Assembly (NCBI GenBank): GCA_902800435.1
Contig: CADCEQ010000033.1
Span: forward strand, 1-38,090
Direction: 5' to 3'
DNA: 38,090 nt
Source: an uncultured Prevotellaceae bacterium
Lineage (GTDB): Bacteria; Bacteroidota; Bacteroidia; Bacteroidales; Bacteroidaceae
Program-made: the position numbers and the translations under genes
Notes under the pieces: generated by a model
The model's database searches: none
What the model saw: only the letters and a program-made list of their open reading frames with translations
What the model was told of the DNA's origin: nothing
Part shown: positions 8,138 to 16,802 of the stretch, in pieces
Layout of the letters: the number at the start of each line of letters is the position of its first letter
Position numbering within the stretch: the stretch's first letter is position 1

Positions 8138-8692
8138 ATGAAAACAAAAAAAATATTACTAACAGCTACAATGATGCTGTTTGGTGTAGGTGCTTTTGCA
8201 CAGAGTAATGACCCTTTGAAAGGCGACGTGAACGGGGACGGAGTCGTTGATATGGCTGACGTGTCTTTCATTCTTAACATCATTCGTGAAAAGGCAAAAC
8301 AAACTCAGCCAGAGACCGAGTATTATATCTATTGTGCAAAAACGCCTCCTACTGCTGAAATGAATCCGAAGGACTATGCGCAACCACTACCAGAATCTGG
8401 CAGATTATCAATTGGATGGTACAGTTTGGGCACAACACTTCCAAGTACAATTCATGGAAAGTCGTTTCATGATGATAATGGTAGTGATGACGATGAGTGG
8501 TATGTAGCATTACCAACAGAAGGATATTATAGAGGTACTGCAACTGATTTCAGAGGAGCATCGTATCCTGATCAAATTGGAACCATTTTCTATGATGGAG
8601 TCTCTTATACGATTTTTGGGGATTCTGGTTCTCGAACTCGATATTCTGTTTGGATGGCCACATTGAAGGTAACGGATATTACAGGACGTTAA
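8138..8692 (+). CDS. Secreted protein with N-terminal dockerin-type repeat
   Basis: Starting at 8138 gives a typical signal peptide (MKTKKILLTATMMLFGVGAFAQ); the ATG at 8111 is in frame but does not. Immediately after cleavage comes GDVNGDGVVDMADVSFILNI, a calcium-binding dockerin type I half-repeat. The remaining ~130 residues are rich in Gly, Ser, Asp and Tyr and match no family I know. Type I dockerins bind cohesins in cellulosomes; in Bacteroidetes such repeats occur in secreted proteins whose partners are unknown. The next gene has a dockerin pair at its C terminus, so the two may work together. Confidence 0.7.
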   Translation: MKTKKILLTATMMLFGVGAFAQSNDPLKGDVNGDGVVDMADVSFILNIIREKAKQTQPETEYYIYCAKTPPTAEMNPKDYAQPLPESGRLSIGWYSLGTTLPSTIHGKSFHDDNGSDDDEWYVALPTEGYYRGTATDFRGASYPDQIGTIFYDGVSYTIFGDSGSRTRYSVWMATLKVTDITGR

Positions 8693-8704
8693 TAAACGGG
8701 AATT

Positions 8705-9325
8705 ATGAAAAGAATCATAACATCATTGATCTTGCTCCTAACAATTATCAATGTGAAAGCTCAACTGACATACGTGGAGGTAGTGACAGATGACCGTGGT
8801 CAGGCATCTGAATTGATTTTTGGTCGAAAGCCAGAGCCTACACTCTATTATACAACCCTTCAATTTGAACTGAACTTGCCAAACGGCATGAGTCTTGTCA
8901 CAGACAAGGTCAGACTTGCTTCCCATTTGACCCACCACGAACTACTTATAGACGACTTGGGCGAAGGTCGGATGCTGGTTATAATTTACAGCCCGCAGAA
9001 TGAGCCGTTAATGGGAGAGTTGTTACATTTGCCCATAAAGATGACATCGAGTCAGAGTATAAAGGGACTAATAAAACATACTATTTTGGGTACATTTGAC
9101 GGAATATCTTTACCCACTACCGATTTGTCATTTATAGTGAAGGAACTGATAGGTGACGTAAACGGCGACGGTGATGTCAATCTGGTTGACGTGACAATGA
9201 CCGTTAGTCACATTCTCGGCCAGACTCCTGAGGGCTTTGTGGAAGCCGCCGCCGATATAGACGGCAACAACGTGGTAGACATTCAAGATTTGGCCACAAT
9301 CATTGACATTGTTTTGAAAAAATAG
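8705..9325 (+). CDS. Secreted cohesin-like/dockerin protein
   Basis: A signal peptide (residues 1-19, ending KAQ) precedes a beta-rich region of about 120 residues (LQFELNLPNGMSLV ... LPIKMT) with the spacing of cohesin-like folds. Then come two dockerin type I half-repeats: GDVNGDGDVNLVDVTMTV and ADIDGNNVVDIQDLATII. The Asp/Asn calcium-loop residues are intact in both. It follows the previous gene by 12 bp, so they are probably one operon. A strong terminator follows. The cohesin-like call is tentative; the dockerin part is clear. Confidence 0.7.
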   Translation: MKRIITSLILLLTIINVKAQLTYVEVVTDDRGQASELIFGRKPEPTLYYTTLQFELNLPNGMSLVTDKVRLASHLTHHELLIDDLGEGRMLVIIYSPQNEPLMGELLHLPIKMTSSQSIKGLIKHTILGTFDGISLPTTDLSFIVKELIGDVNGDGDVNLVDVTMTVSHILGQTPEGFVEAAADIDGNNVVDIQDLATIIDIVLKK

Positions 9326-9344
9326 TAATATGCTTCATTTTAAG

Positions 9345-9380
9345 CCTCTCTCCTTTCCCCGTCGAAAGGAGAGGGGTTTT
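9345..9380 (+). terminator. Strong intrinsic terminator
   Basis: A 13 bp stem with one G-T pair (9345-9357 with 9364-9376, core CTCTCCTTTC/GAAAGGAGAG) is followed by TTTT. It ends the dockerin operon. Confidence 0.8.
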
Positions 9381-9459
9381 GCGTAGAGTTTGTTTGGAGT
9401 AAACTCACCGTTAGCTCGGAGTAAACTTGTAGTTTATTGCGACCAAACGCAAGCCGAGC

Positions 9460-9508
9460 GTTACAGTTACAGTTGTTACAAAACAACTGTAACAACTGTA
9501 ACTGTAAC
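9460..9508. repeat. Perfect 21 bp inverted repeat of GTTACAG words
   Basis: Bases 9460-9480 and 9488-9508 are exact inverted complements around a 7-base loop. Each arm is made of short repeats (GTTACA, GTTACAGTTGTTACA). The rest of the 9381-9796 gap is non-coding as far as I can see; a 69-residue frame at 9548-9757 looks accidental. Confidence 0.75.
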
Positions 9509-9796
9509 AAACGGCACTCGCTAATTCTTCTAAAAAGCTGAAATACAATGACATACGACGTCCGCAAGCCGACAGCGTCAAGATGCCTATACCCCAAAAA
9601 AGGCAAAAATCAGGCAAATTTCTCCTCTAAAAGGCCTCAAAAGGCATGCTTAAGACGCTTTTTCCGACGCTTTTCCCCTTACTTGGCGCACAAATTAGCG
9701 TCGAAAAAAAACAGCATTCCGACTCATTTGGAAGGTACTTTGTGGCCAAATGGCTAATCTCATGGCCGAAAATGGGGTTACCAAGGGCAAAAAAGG

Positions 9797-10603
9797 CTAT
9801 TCCTCGATGTGCGACAGGGAGTGGGCGAACGATGTGACGAAGTTGGTGAGCGTTTCGGCGGGGTAGTAGCTGAAGAACTTGGCCGAGCGGCGCACACTCC
9901 ACATCATGGCCGACGAGTTGGAGGTGTGGACGAAGATGTCCTTGCCCTGCGAGAAGTACCACTCCTCGGCGTGCGAGTTCTTCTGGCGGAACATGTCGCG
10001 TATCTGGCGCTCCATTTGCTCGTCGGTGGTCTGCTGCATGAAGGGCAGCTCGTCGGGCTCGAAGCCGAGCAGCCTGACCATCATGACGGCCGTCAGCTGG
10101 GCCATGCTCGCCAGCCGGAGGCTCTCAATCCAGGTGTGCAGTTTGTCGTAGTCAATGCGGTTGGCCGACTCGCGTATGAAGATGCCCAGTTCGGCGATGC
10201 GCTTCACGGGTATGCCGGCGTTCATGATGAAGCGGCTGGTGCCTAAGAGGTGGAGCAGGGCTGTGCGCGTCTCGGTGTTCGAGTCTTCCTGGTCGAGAAT
10301 GTCCTGCAGCTTGTGGTCGAGCAGCGGGTTGGTCAGGTGGTCGGGAGCCAGCATTTCGTTCTGGTCGTCGGTGCCGTGACAGCTGGCCTGGCTCCACTGC
10401 TGCAGCAGCTCGTCGGGAATCTGCAGGAAGAACTGGTCGCGGCAGCGCTCGATGCCCTGATAGAGCAGGGGCGCCACGTCGTGCATCTCCGACATCTGGT
10501 AGAGCCGGTTCCACTTCCAGGCTGATAGTGGCTCAATCTGCTCGTCGGTGCCGAATGCTCCGGCCCGCAGCAGGCGGTAGAAGTTGCGTTCGATGATGTT
10601 CAT
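9797..10603 (-). CDS. Hypothetical protein, possibly related to nucleotidyltransferase-like helical proteins
   Basis: A 268-residue protein starting MNIIERNFYRLLRAG. The N terminus (KWNRLYQMSEMHDVAPLLYQ) recalls the helical start of PF14907-type uncharacterised nucleotidyltransferases, but no GSxxD catalytic motif is visible, so I do not assign a function. The start at 10603 overlaps the stop of the antiporter gene by 4 bp (ATGA), so translation is probably coupled and the gene belongs to the same operon. Confidence 0.6.
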   Translation of the reverse strand: MNIIERNFYRLLRAGAFGTDEQIEPLSAWKWNRLYQMSEMHDVAPLLYQGIERCRDQFFLQIPDELLQQWSQASCHGTDDQNEMLAPDHLTNPLLDHKLQDILDQEDSNTETRTALLHLLGTSRFIMNAGIPVKRIAELGIFIRESANRIDYDKLHTWIESLRLASMAQLTAVMMVRLLGFEPDELPFMQQTTDEQMERQIRDMFRQKNSHAEEWYFSQGKDIFVHTSNSSAMMWSVRRSAKFFSYYPAETLTNFVTSFAHSLSHIEE

Positions 10604-11874
10604 GAGTATCGGCGTGGATAACGTAGGACGATGGCCAGCAGGGCGACGGCGCCGAGGGCGAACGGATAGTAGAGGTAGGGCAGTATGGCGATGGGGTTGA
10701 GCTCGGCCAGTCCGGCAGCCATGAGCATTTGAGCGCCGTAGGGGATGAGTCCCTGGGCGAAGCACGAGAACGTGTCGAGCAGCGAGGCGCACTTGCGGTT
10801 GTCGAGCCCGAACTTGTCGCCAATGTGCTTGGCAATGCCGCCTACGGTCAGTATGGCCACCGTGTTGTTGGCCGTGCAGACGTTGACCATCGACACCAGA
10901 GCGGCAATCGAGAGCTCGGCGCCCCGCTTGCTGCTGACGCGGCGTGTGAGCCGGCTGATGATGAAGTCGATGCCGCCCTGCTGGCGGATTATCTCGAGCA
11001 GTCCGCCCGCCATCATCGTGATGATGATGAGCTCGCCCATGCCGAGTATGCCGTCGCCCATGGCGCCGAACCAGCCGTAGAGGTCGTAGCTGCCGTCGGC
11101 GATGCCGATGATGCCGGTCAGGACGAGCCCCAGAGTGAGCACGGCCATGACGTTCATGCCGAAGACGGCGCAGACGAGCACGACGAGGTAGGGCAGCACC
11201 TTCAGCAGCCGTATGTCGCTGACGGCGGGCGCCGACTCCATCTCCATGCCCATGATGACGTAGACCACGAGAATGGCAAGGGCGGCGGGCATGACGATGA
11301 AGAAGTTGACGCGGAACTTGTCGGACAGCTTGCAGCCCTGCGTCTGCGTGGCGGCAATGGTGGTGTCGCTGATGAACGAGAGGTTGTCGCCGAAGAACGA
11401 GCCGCCGACGACGACGGCCGTGAGCATGGGGACCGAGGCTCCTGTCTGGTCGGCCACGCCAGCCGCTATGGGCGTCAGGGCGACGATGGTGCCCACCGAC
11501 GTGCCTATGCTGAGCGATATGAAGCAGGCGGCCAGGAAGAGCCCTGCCATGAGCATTTGGGGCGGCAGCAGGGCGAGCGTCAGGTCGACCGTCGCGTCGA
11601 TGGCTCCCATGGCCTTGGCCGAGTTGGCAAAGGCTCCGGCGAGCACGAAGATCCAGATCATGAGCATCATCTGGGGCGTGGAGGCTCCCTTCGAGAAGGT
11701 GTCGATGCGATGCCTGAGGGGGCGGCCTCCGCTGACGATGACGGCATAGACCGAAGCTGCCATGAACGCTACGGTGATGGGCACCTTGTAGAAGTCGCCT
11801 GCAACGATGCTGGTGACCAGGTAGAGGCCTATGAACACCATGAGCGGTGACAGCGCGGTCAAGCCATGTCTCAT
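10600..11874 (-). CDS. NhaC-family Na+/H+ antiporter
   Basis: The protein of 424 residues has at least ten hydrophobic segments. It shows NhaC-type signatures: SIGTSVGTIVALTPIA, GGSFFGDNLSFISDTT and NVCTANNTVAIL. Members exchange Na+ and H+, or organic acids, across the inner membrane. The start at 11874 lies just inside the repeat spacer after uxaA. Its place in a lacI-uxaA operon suggests it handles ions or acids during uronate use; this is inference. An earlier in-frame region overlapping uxaA is not part of the gene. Confidence 0.8.
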   Translation of the reverse strand: MRHGLTALSPLMVFIGLYLVTSIVAGDFYKVPITVAFMAASVYAVIVSGGRPLRHRIDTFSKGASTPQMMLMIWIFVLAGAFANSAKAMGAIDATVDLTLALLPPQMLMAGLFLAACFISLSIGTSVGTIVALTPIAAGVADQTGASVPMLTAVVVGGSFFGDNLSFISDTTIAATQTQGCKLSDKFRVNFFIVMPAALAILVVYVIMGMEMESAPAVSDIRLLKVLPYLVVLVCAVFGMNVMAVLTLGLVLTGIIGIADGSYDLYGWFGAMGDGILGMGELIIITMMAGGLLEIIRQQGGIDFIISRLTRRVSSKRGAELSIAALVSMVNVCTANNTVAILTVGGIAKHIGDKFGLDNRKCASLLDTFSCFAQGLIPYGAQMLMAAGLAELNPIAILPYLYYPFALGAVALLAIVLRYPRRYS

Positions 11875-11875
11875 T

Positions 11876-11905
11876 GACGATTTACGATTTACGATTTTCG
11901 ATTTA
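11876..11905. repeat. CGATTTA-type repeat arm between uxaA and the antiporter gene
   Basis: CGATTTACGATTTACGATTTTCGATTTA fills the whole gap, and the uxaA stop codon (complement TTA at 11903-11905) is its last triplet. The same words occur at 838-870 and 13416-13524. Confidence 0.75.
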
Positions 11906-13399
11906 CAGCGTGACGCCGTTCTTGAAGATGCTGATTTCGCGGTAGTCGTTCTCCTCGTTGCGGGCTTTCTCGCCGCTGGCCACGCTGAGCACCTTGTCGA
12001 TAAACTCGGGCAGCAGCTCCTGCATGGTGCGCCCCTCGACGAGCTGGCCGGCCGAGAAGTCGACCCAGCGCGGCTTGTTCTTGGCAAGCGTGGGGTTGGT
12101 GGCTATCTTCATGGTCGGGACGAAGGTGCCGAAGGGCGTGCCGCGACCCGTCGTGAAGAGCACGATGTGGCAGCCGCACGAGGCCAGCGCCGTCGAGGCC
12201 ACAAGGTCGTTGCCGGGAGCCGACAGCAGGTTCAGACCCTTAGCCGTCAGCCGGTCGCCATACTCCATGACGCCGCTAACGGGGGCCTTGCCGCACTTCT
12301 GCGTGCAGCCCAGCGCCTTGTCCTCGAGGGTGGAGATGCCGCCCGCCTTGTTGCCCGGGCTGGGGTTCTCGCCTACGGGCTCGCCGTGCGAGAGGAAGTA
12401 GTTCTTGAAGTTGTTGACCATCGACACCGTCTGCTCGAACAGCTCGGGCGTGCGGCAGCGGTTCATCAGGATGGTCTCGGCGCCGAACATCTCGGGCACC
12501 TCGGTCAGCACGCTCGTGCCGCCCTGGGCCACGAGCCAGTCGCTGAACTCGCCAACCAGCGGGTTGGCCGTGATGCCGCTGAAGCCGTCGCTTCCGCCGC
12601 ACTTCAGTCCGACGCGCAGCTCCGACACTGGCACCTCCTCGCGGCGGTCCTGGCGGGCTATGTCGTAGAGCTCGCGCAGCACTTGCATGCCGGCCTCTAC
12701 CTCGTCGCCCTCAACGCGCTGGGTGACGAGCAGCCGGATGCGGTCGCGGTCGTAGTCGCCCAGCATCTTCATGAAGTCCTCAGGCTGGTTGTTCTCGCAG
12801 CCCAGGCTCAGCACCAGCACGGCGCCGGCATTGGGGTGCAGGCAAATGTCGCGCAGCACCTTGCGCGTGTTCTCGTGGTCCTCCGACAGCTGTGAGCAGC
12901 CGTAGTTGTGGTGCCAGGCGTAGACGCTGTCGATGCCCTCGCAGCCCGTCTCCTGGCGCAGCAGGCGGGCCAGCCGCTCGGCAATGCCGTTGACGCAGCC
13001 CACGGTGGGCACAATCCATATCTCGTTGCGCACGCCTACGTCGCCGTTCTTGCGGCGGTAGCCCTTAAAGCAACGGTTCTCGACGGGGATGCTAAGTTCC
13101 TTGCCTACAGGCTGGTATGTGTACTCCAGCGTGCCGCTGAGGTTGGTCTGCAGGTTGTCCTCGTTCACCCAGTCGCCCGCCTTCAGGTCGCGCCGAGCGT
13201 GGCCTATGGGGTAGCCGTACTTGATGATGTCGTCGCCCGCCTTGACGTCGCGCAGCAGCACTTTGTGGCCTGCGGGCACGTCCTGATTGAGCACGGCGCG
13301 TTCGTCGCCGGCCTCAATGATGTCACCCTTCTTCTTCGGCTGCAGGCAGACCACTACCGAGTCAGCCGGATTGATTTTCAGATAAGTTTTAAGTTCCAT
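11903..13399 (-). CDS. uxaA: Altronate dehydratase
   Basis: This 498-residue protein matches UxaA over its full length: an N-terminal SAF domain (residues 1-100, NPADSVVVCLQ, DVPAGHKVLL), then the catalytic region with RNEIWIVPTVGCVN, HNYGCSQLSEDHENT, LSLGCENNQPE, CGGSDGFSGITANP and GCTQKCGKAPV. It removes water from D-altronate to give 2-keto-3-deoxygluconate in galacturonate breakdown. The upstream LacI gene and the pectin-linked CE12 gene fit this. No uxaB or uxaC is in the window. The stop codon is supplied by the repeat that follows. Confidence 0.92.
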   Translation of the reverse strand: MELKTYLKINPADSVVVCLQPKKKGDIIEAGDERAVLNQDVPAGHKVLLRDVKAGDDIIKYGYPIGHARRDLKAGDWVNEDNLQTNLSGTLEYTYQPVGKELSIPVENRCFKGYRRKNGDVGVRNEIWIVPTVGCVNGIAERLARLLRQETGCEGIDSVYAWHHNYGCSQLSEDHENTRKVLRDICLHPNAGAVLVLSLGCENNQPEDFMKMLGDYDRDRIRLLVTQRVEGDEVEAGMQVLRELYDIARQDRREEVPVSELRVGLKCGGSDGFSGITANPLVGEFSDWLVAQGGTSVLTEVPEMFGAETILMNRCRTPELFEQTVSMVNNFKNYFLSHGEPVGENPSPGNKAGGISTLEDKALGCTQKCGKAPVSGVMEYGDRLTAKGLNLLSAPGNDLVASTALASCGCHIVLFTTGRGTPFGTFVPTMKIATNPTLAKNKPRWVDFSAGQLVEGRTMQELLPEFIDKVLSVASGEKARNEENDYREISIFKNGVTL

Positions 13400-13415
13400 A
13401 GTTTGCCTTTATTAT

Positions 13416-13524
13416 TTTCGATTTTCTTGATTTTCGATTTTCGATTTATGTGTTTTCCGATTTCCGATTTGTCTCTTTGCGACTGAGTAACCAATCGTAA
13501 ATCGAAAATCGCTAAATCGTAAAT
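13416..13524. repeat. Inverted-arm element of CGATTT/AAATCG words
   Basis: The left arm (13416-13447) is made of CGATTTT/CGATTTA words and the right arm (13494-13524) of their complements (ATCGTAAATCGAAAATCG). About 45 bp lie between, including a further TTCCGATTTCCGATTT piece. It occupies the gap between lacI and uxaA. No TAnnTTTG was seen on the minus strand, so uxaA may be co-transcribed from the lacI promoter. Confidence 0.75.
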
Positions 13525-13537
13525 AGAGCCCGTCGGC

Positions 13538-14611
13538 TTAGCCTTTGAATGTTCTTCGGTAGAAGTCGACGTTCTCCTTCGTCAGGAGTTCGATGGGCAT
13601 GTAGTTCACGGGGTTCACCTTCTTCTTCAGCACGATGGCCTCAAAGAGCGAGTCGATGCACGAGTAGCCCTGACGGTAGGCGTGCTGGGCAATGAGGAAC
13701 GAGATGCTGCCCTCGCGCACGCAGACCTCGTTCTTGGGTACCATGTCGTAGCCCATGATCTGAATGTCGCGGCGGTTGGCATGCAACAGGTATTCGCCCA
13801 CGAGGTGGGCCTTCGAGTTGAACGTGATGCAATGGTGTACCTGTGGATGCTCGCGGAAGAAGTCGTCCAGAATCTTGTCGTAGTTCTCGGGGGCCTCGTC
13901 GAGCGGCAGGTTCACCTCGGTTATCTTGATGTCGGGGAAGTGGTCGCGCATGTAGTGGCGGAAGCCCGTCTCGCGGTTCTCCTGCTGCTTCGATGCCACG
14001 TTGCCGTCGCGCATTTGCTTCATCAGCATGATCTCTTTCTCCTTCCAGGCAATGAGCATCAGCATGCGGGCGGCGAAGTAGCCGCTCTGGAACGAGTCCT
14101 GACCGTAGAACGACAGCGGCCGCAGGTCGGGCATGTAGGAGTCGAGCAGTATGAACGGCGTCTGCTGTTCGTGGAGCCGGTCGGTGAACTTGCGCGTCAG
14201 CTCGAGCGAGGCGGGCACCACGATGATGCCGTCGGGCTGCTGCTTCAGGCAGTCGGCCGTCGCCTTCTCAAACGTCTTCAGGTCGAAGCGGTTGTAGTAG
14301 CTGAACTCCACCGAGATGCCGAAGTCGCGCCGGTGCTCGCAGGCAGCCAGGCAGCCCTCCTCGATTTCCTCCCAGTAGGCCTCCGACTCGTGCTTGGGCA
14401 GCAGGCAGTAGAACGTGTAGGTCTTGTTGTAGGCCAGCGCCGAGGCATACATGTTGGGCTGATAGTCCATCTCCTCGAGCGCCTTGTTCACCTTGTCGAG
14501 CGACTTCTTCGACACGTTGGGACGGTTGTGCAGCACGCGGTCGACGGTGCCGACGCTCACGCCTGCACGCAGCGCAATATCTTTTATTCTGATATTTTCT
14601 TTCTTTGCCAT
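13538..14611 (-). CDS. LacI-family transcriptional regulator
   Basis: The start at 14611 gives a 357-residue protein opening with a LacI helix-turn-helix (IRIKDIALRAGVSVGTVDRV, hinge YQPNMYASALAYN). A periplasmic-binding-protein-like domain follows (DGIIVVPASLELT, FILLDSYMP, IMGYDMVPKNE). It probably senses a uronate-derived sugar and controls the following uxaA-antiporter genes; the ligand is inferred from position only. The in-frame extension to 14665 overlaps the promoter and is unlikely. Confidence 0.88.
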   Translation of the reverse strand: MAKKENIRIKDIALRAGVSVGTVDRVLHNRPNVSKKSLDKVNKALEEMDYQPNMYASALAYNKTYTFYCLLPKHESEAYWEEIEEGCLAACEHRRDFGISVEFSYYNRFDLKTFEKATADCLKQQPDGIIVVPASLELTRKFTDRLHEQQTPFILLDSYMPDLRPLSFYGQDSFQSGYFAARMLMLIAWKEKEIMLMKQMRDGNVASKQQENRETGFRHYMRDHFPDIKITEVNLPLDEAPENYDKILDDFFREHPQVHHCITFNSKAHLVGEYLLHANRRDIQIMGYDMVPKNEVCVREGSISFLIAQHAYRQGYSCIDSLFEAIVLKKKVNPVNYMPIELLTKENVDFYRRTFKG

Positions 14612-14634
14612 AACGATTTGTTGTTTCGCGGTTG

Positions 14635-14666
14635 CAAAGTTACGCAATAAATTCCAAACGTGCAAG
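14635..14666 (-). promoter_or_regulatory. Promoter for lacI
   Basis: On the minus strand TAACTTTG (14642-14635) is preceded by CTTG (14666-14663) with a 20 bp spacer, about 24 bp before the start codon. Confidence 0.55.
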
Positions 14667-14697
14667 CAAATGGCCGGATTTGTGCACGCGCACCGTT

Positions 14698-15753
14698 CTA
14701 TTCGTAGTGTCTTATCCTGACGTCGATGCCGTCGGCCTGCAGCGTCTGCGGCACGCCGCTCACGTCGGTCTGGCCGTAGTGATAGGGGAACAGCACCTTG
14801 GGCTTGACCGTCCTGGCGGCTCGTACCAGCTGATCGGTGGTCATCGTGTAGGGCTGGTTGCAGGGCATGAAGGCAATGTCGATGTCGCCCACTGCGGCCA
14901 TCTCGGGAATGTCCTCCGTGTCGCCGGCAATGTAGATGCGAAGCCCGTCGAGCGTCAGGATATAGCCGTTGTCGCGGCCCTTGGGGTGGAACTGCTGGCG
15001 CCCCTCGGTCGTGTTGTAGGCAGGCACGGCCTCTACCGTGATGTCGGCAGCTATCTGCAGCTTGTCGCCGTTGGCCATCACCTCGCCGCTGCCGTACATG
15101 TCGGCACAGCGCTTGTTGGTAATCAGCCGCGTCGTCGCGCCGGTCAGCGTCTTGATGGCCTCGGGGCTGTAGTGGTCGCCGTGCTCGTGGGTCACCAGCA
15201 GGTAGTCGGCCTTCGGCATTTGCGTGTAGTCGATGACCTTGTTGCCCAGCTTCGTCACGGGGTCGATTTCTATCTCCTTGCCGTCATACTCTATGCGGAT
15301 ACTGGCGTGCACGAGGGCATGCATCCTGACCGTCTTGCCGCTGCGCGTCTTGAAGACGTCAATCTCGTAGTTGGCGGTCGTCACGGGCTGTCCGGCCTCC
15401 TTCCAGGCTACGATGCCCCCCTTCAGGTTAATGCACTCGTAGCCCTTGTCAGCGAGCCGCCCGGCAGCATTGGCCGAGCGCCGCCCGCTGCGGCAGTAGA
15501 CGGCTATCTTCTTGCCGGCGGGAACGGCTGTTTGCACTTGGCCGACGAAGTCGCTCTGGCTCTGGTCGATGTTGAGGGCTCCCTCGATGTGCCCCTCGGC
15601 AAACTCCGCTGCCGTGCGGACATCGAGCAGCACCACGTCGGGCTCCTTGGTCAGTTCGGCAAAATCCTTCACGTCGGCATCTTTAAAATTCGGTTGGCCA
15701 CAGGCTGTTGTCAGGCCCAGTGTAGCCATCAGACAAGCAAAAATCTTCTTCAT
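14698..15753 (-). CDS. Rhodanese / metallo-beta-lactamase-fold lipoprotein
   Basis: The start at 15753 gives a lipoprotein signal (LGLTTAC, Cys near residue 18). Residues about 25-125 form a rhodanese domain with active-site loop CRSGRRS. The C-terminal ~220 residues are a UlaG-like metallo-beta-lactamase fold with HEHGDHYS, IAGDTED and a late PYHYGQ. Family enzymes move sulfane sulfur (rhodanese) and hydrolyse phosphodiesters, lactones or thioesters (UlaG type). The order, rhodanese first, is opposite to the usual MBL-rhodanese fusions. Likely a periplasmic or outer-membrane lipoprotein. Substrate unknown. Confidence 0.85.
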   Translation of the reverse strand: MKKIFACLMATLGLTTACGQPNFKDADVKDFAELTKEPDVVLLDVRTAAEFAEGHIEGALNIDQSQSDFVGQVQTAVPAGKKIAVYCRSGRRSANAAGRLADKGYECINLKGGIVAWKEAGQPVTTANYEIDVFKTRSGKTVRMHALVHASIRIEYDGKEIEIDPVTKLGNKVIDYTQMPKADYLLVTHEHGDHYSPEAIKTLTGATTRLITNKRCADMYGSGEVMANGDKLQIAADITVEAVPAYNTTEGRQQFHPKGRDNGYILTLDGLRIYIAGDTEDIPEMAAVGDIDIAFMPCNQPYTMTTDQLVRAARTVKPKVLFPYHYGQTDVSGVPQTLQADGIDVRIRHYE

Positions 15754-15771
15754 ATCGCGTAAATTTTTATG

Positions 15772-15779
15772 CAAAGATA
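15772..15779 (-). promoter_or_regulatory. -7 element for the rhodanese-MBL gene
   Basis: TATCTTTG on the minus strand, about 19 bp before the start. A weak GTTG is 21 bp upstream of it. Confidence 0.45.
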
Positions 15780-15835
15780 ACAAATGTCGCGCTACTATCG
15801 CAACAACCCCTCTAAATATTATGATACTTTATGAT

Positions 15836-16729
15836 TTATTTCCCCAGAAACTCGCTGGGCGTGAGGCCGGTTATCCGCTTGAAGAGGCGGGTAAAGTGGT
15901 GGGGGAAATCAAATCCGAGCAGGCGCGAGGTCTCGCTGATGTTGTGACCGTTCATCAGCAGGCTCTTGGCCTGGTTGACGACGTAGTTGTGAATGTAGCC
16001 GATGGCCGTACCGCCTGTTGCCTTGTGGACGATGTCGCCGAAGTATCGGGGCGAATAGGCCAGTTCTGAGGCACAGTAGGCAACGGTGGGCAGTCCGTGA
16101 TACAGTTGCCGGTTCTCGCGGAAGTAGGTCTGCAGCAGGTTGTGAAAGCGCTTCAGCAGGTCGCTGCTGTCCTTCTCCTCTTCCGAGAGCTGCCTCAGGT
16201 AGATGCGGTTGCAGTATTCCAGTATCAGTCGAAGGTAGCCTAACAGAATAGTTCTCAACGATGGCGAGTCCTCACGCTCAGTCAGTTCCTGCCGCATCTG
16301 GACGAGCAGTTGGGTGATGTTGAGCCATTCGTCAGGCTCCATTTGCAGCGAGCCGTCGAAGAAGTACGAGAAGAACTGGTAGCGGTCAATCTGACGTTCC
16401 AGTTCTGAGCCGTGCAGCAGTTCGGGCGACCACATCAGCACCCATCCGCTCAGCGATATGCGCTCGCCGTTGTCCTCGAGTCCGCCAATCTGTCCTGGCT
16501 CTACAGCAATGATCGAGGCGTCGCTTACCTGCAGCGTCTTCATGCCGTAGGAGAGCTTATTGGGAAACTGGCGCTGAATGAACAGCCCATAGACGCCGTA
16601 GTTGTTCAGACTGTGGCGGAAGGGAGCCAGCTCATCGTAATGGACGATGCTTATCAGCGGGTGCAGCACGGGCGCATCCACAAACCTTGCATAGTCGTTG
16701 GGACTGTTCACTCTCAGTATATTTTTCAT
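15836..16729 (-). CDS. AraC-family transcriptional regulator
   Basis: The 297-residue protein has a cupin-like sensing part (residues 1-170) and a C-terminal AraC double helix-turn-helix (ELAYSPRYFGDIVHKATGG; ISETSRLLGFDFPHHFTRLF; TPSEFLGK end). It is divergent from the CMD-cupin gene. A 75 bp block before that gene is repeated before a flavodoxin gene 20 kb away, so this protein is the best candidate to bind it. Inducer unknown; redox or electrophile stress is a guess from the targets. Confidence 0.88.
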   Translation of the reverse strand: MKNILRVNSPNDYARFVDAPVLHPLISIVHYDELAPFRHSLNNYGVYGLFIQRQFPNKLSYGMKTLQVSDASIIAVEPGQIGGLEDNGERISLSGWVLMWSPELLHGSELERQIDRYQFFSYFFDGSLQMEPDEWLNITQLLVQMRQELTEREDSPSLRTILLGYLRLILEYCNRIYLRQLSEEEKDSSDLLKRFHNLLQTYFRENRQLYHGLPTVAYCASELAYSPRYFGDIVHKATGGTAIGYIHNYVVNQAKSLLMNGHNISETSRLLGFDFPHHFTRLFKRITGLTPSEFLGK

Positions 16730-16737
16730 CGCAGGGG

Positions 16738-16745
16738 CAAAGATA
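16738..16745 (-). promoter_or_regulatory. -7 element for the AraC gene
   Basis: TATCTTTG on the minus strand, 9 bp before the start codon. No clear -33 box. Confidence 0.4.
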
Positions 16746-16802
16746 CGAAAAAACGAGGTAAAATAGTCTGAAAATGGTAGTTATTTTATACTTTTTAAGC
16801 AC

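Noticed and set aside
9548..9757. A 69-residue open frame after the dockerin operon
   Set aside because: No promoter, basic low-complexity product, nothing recognisable; treated as non-coding.
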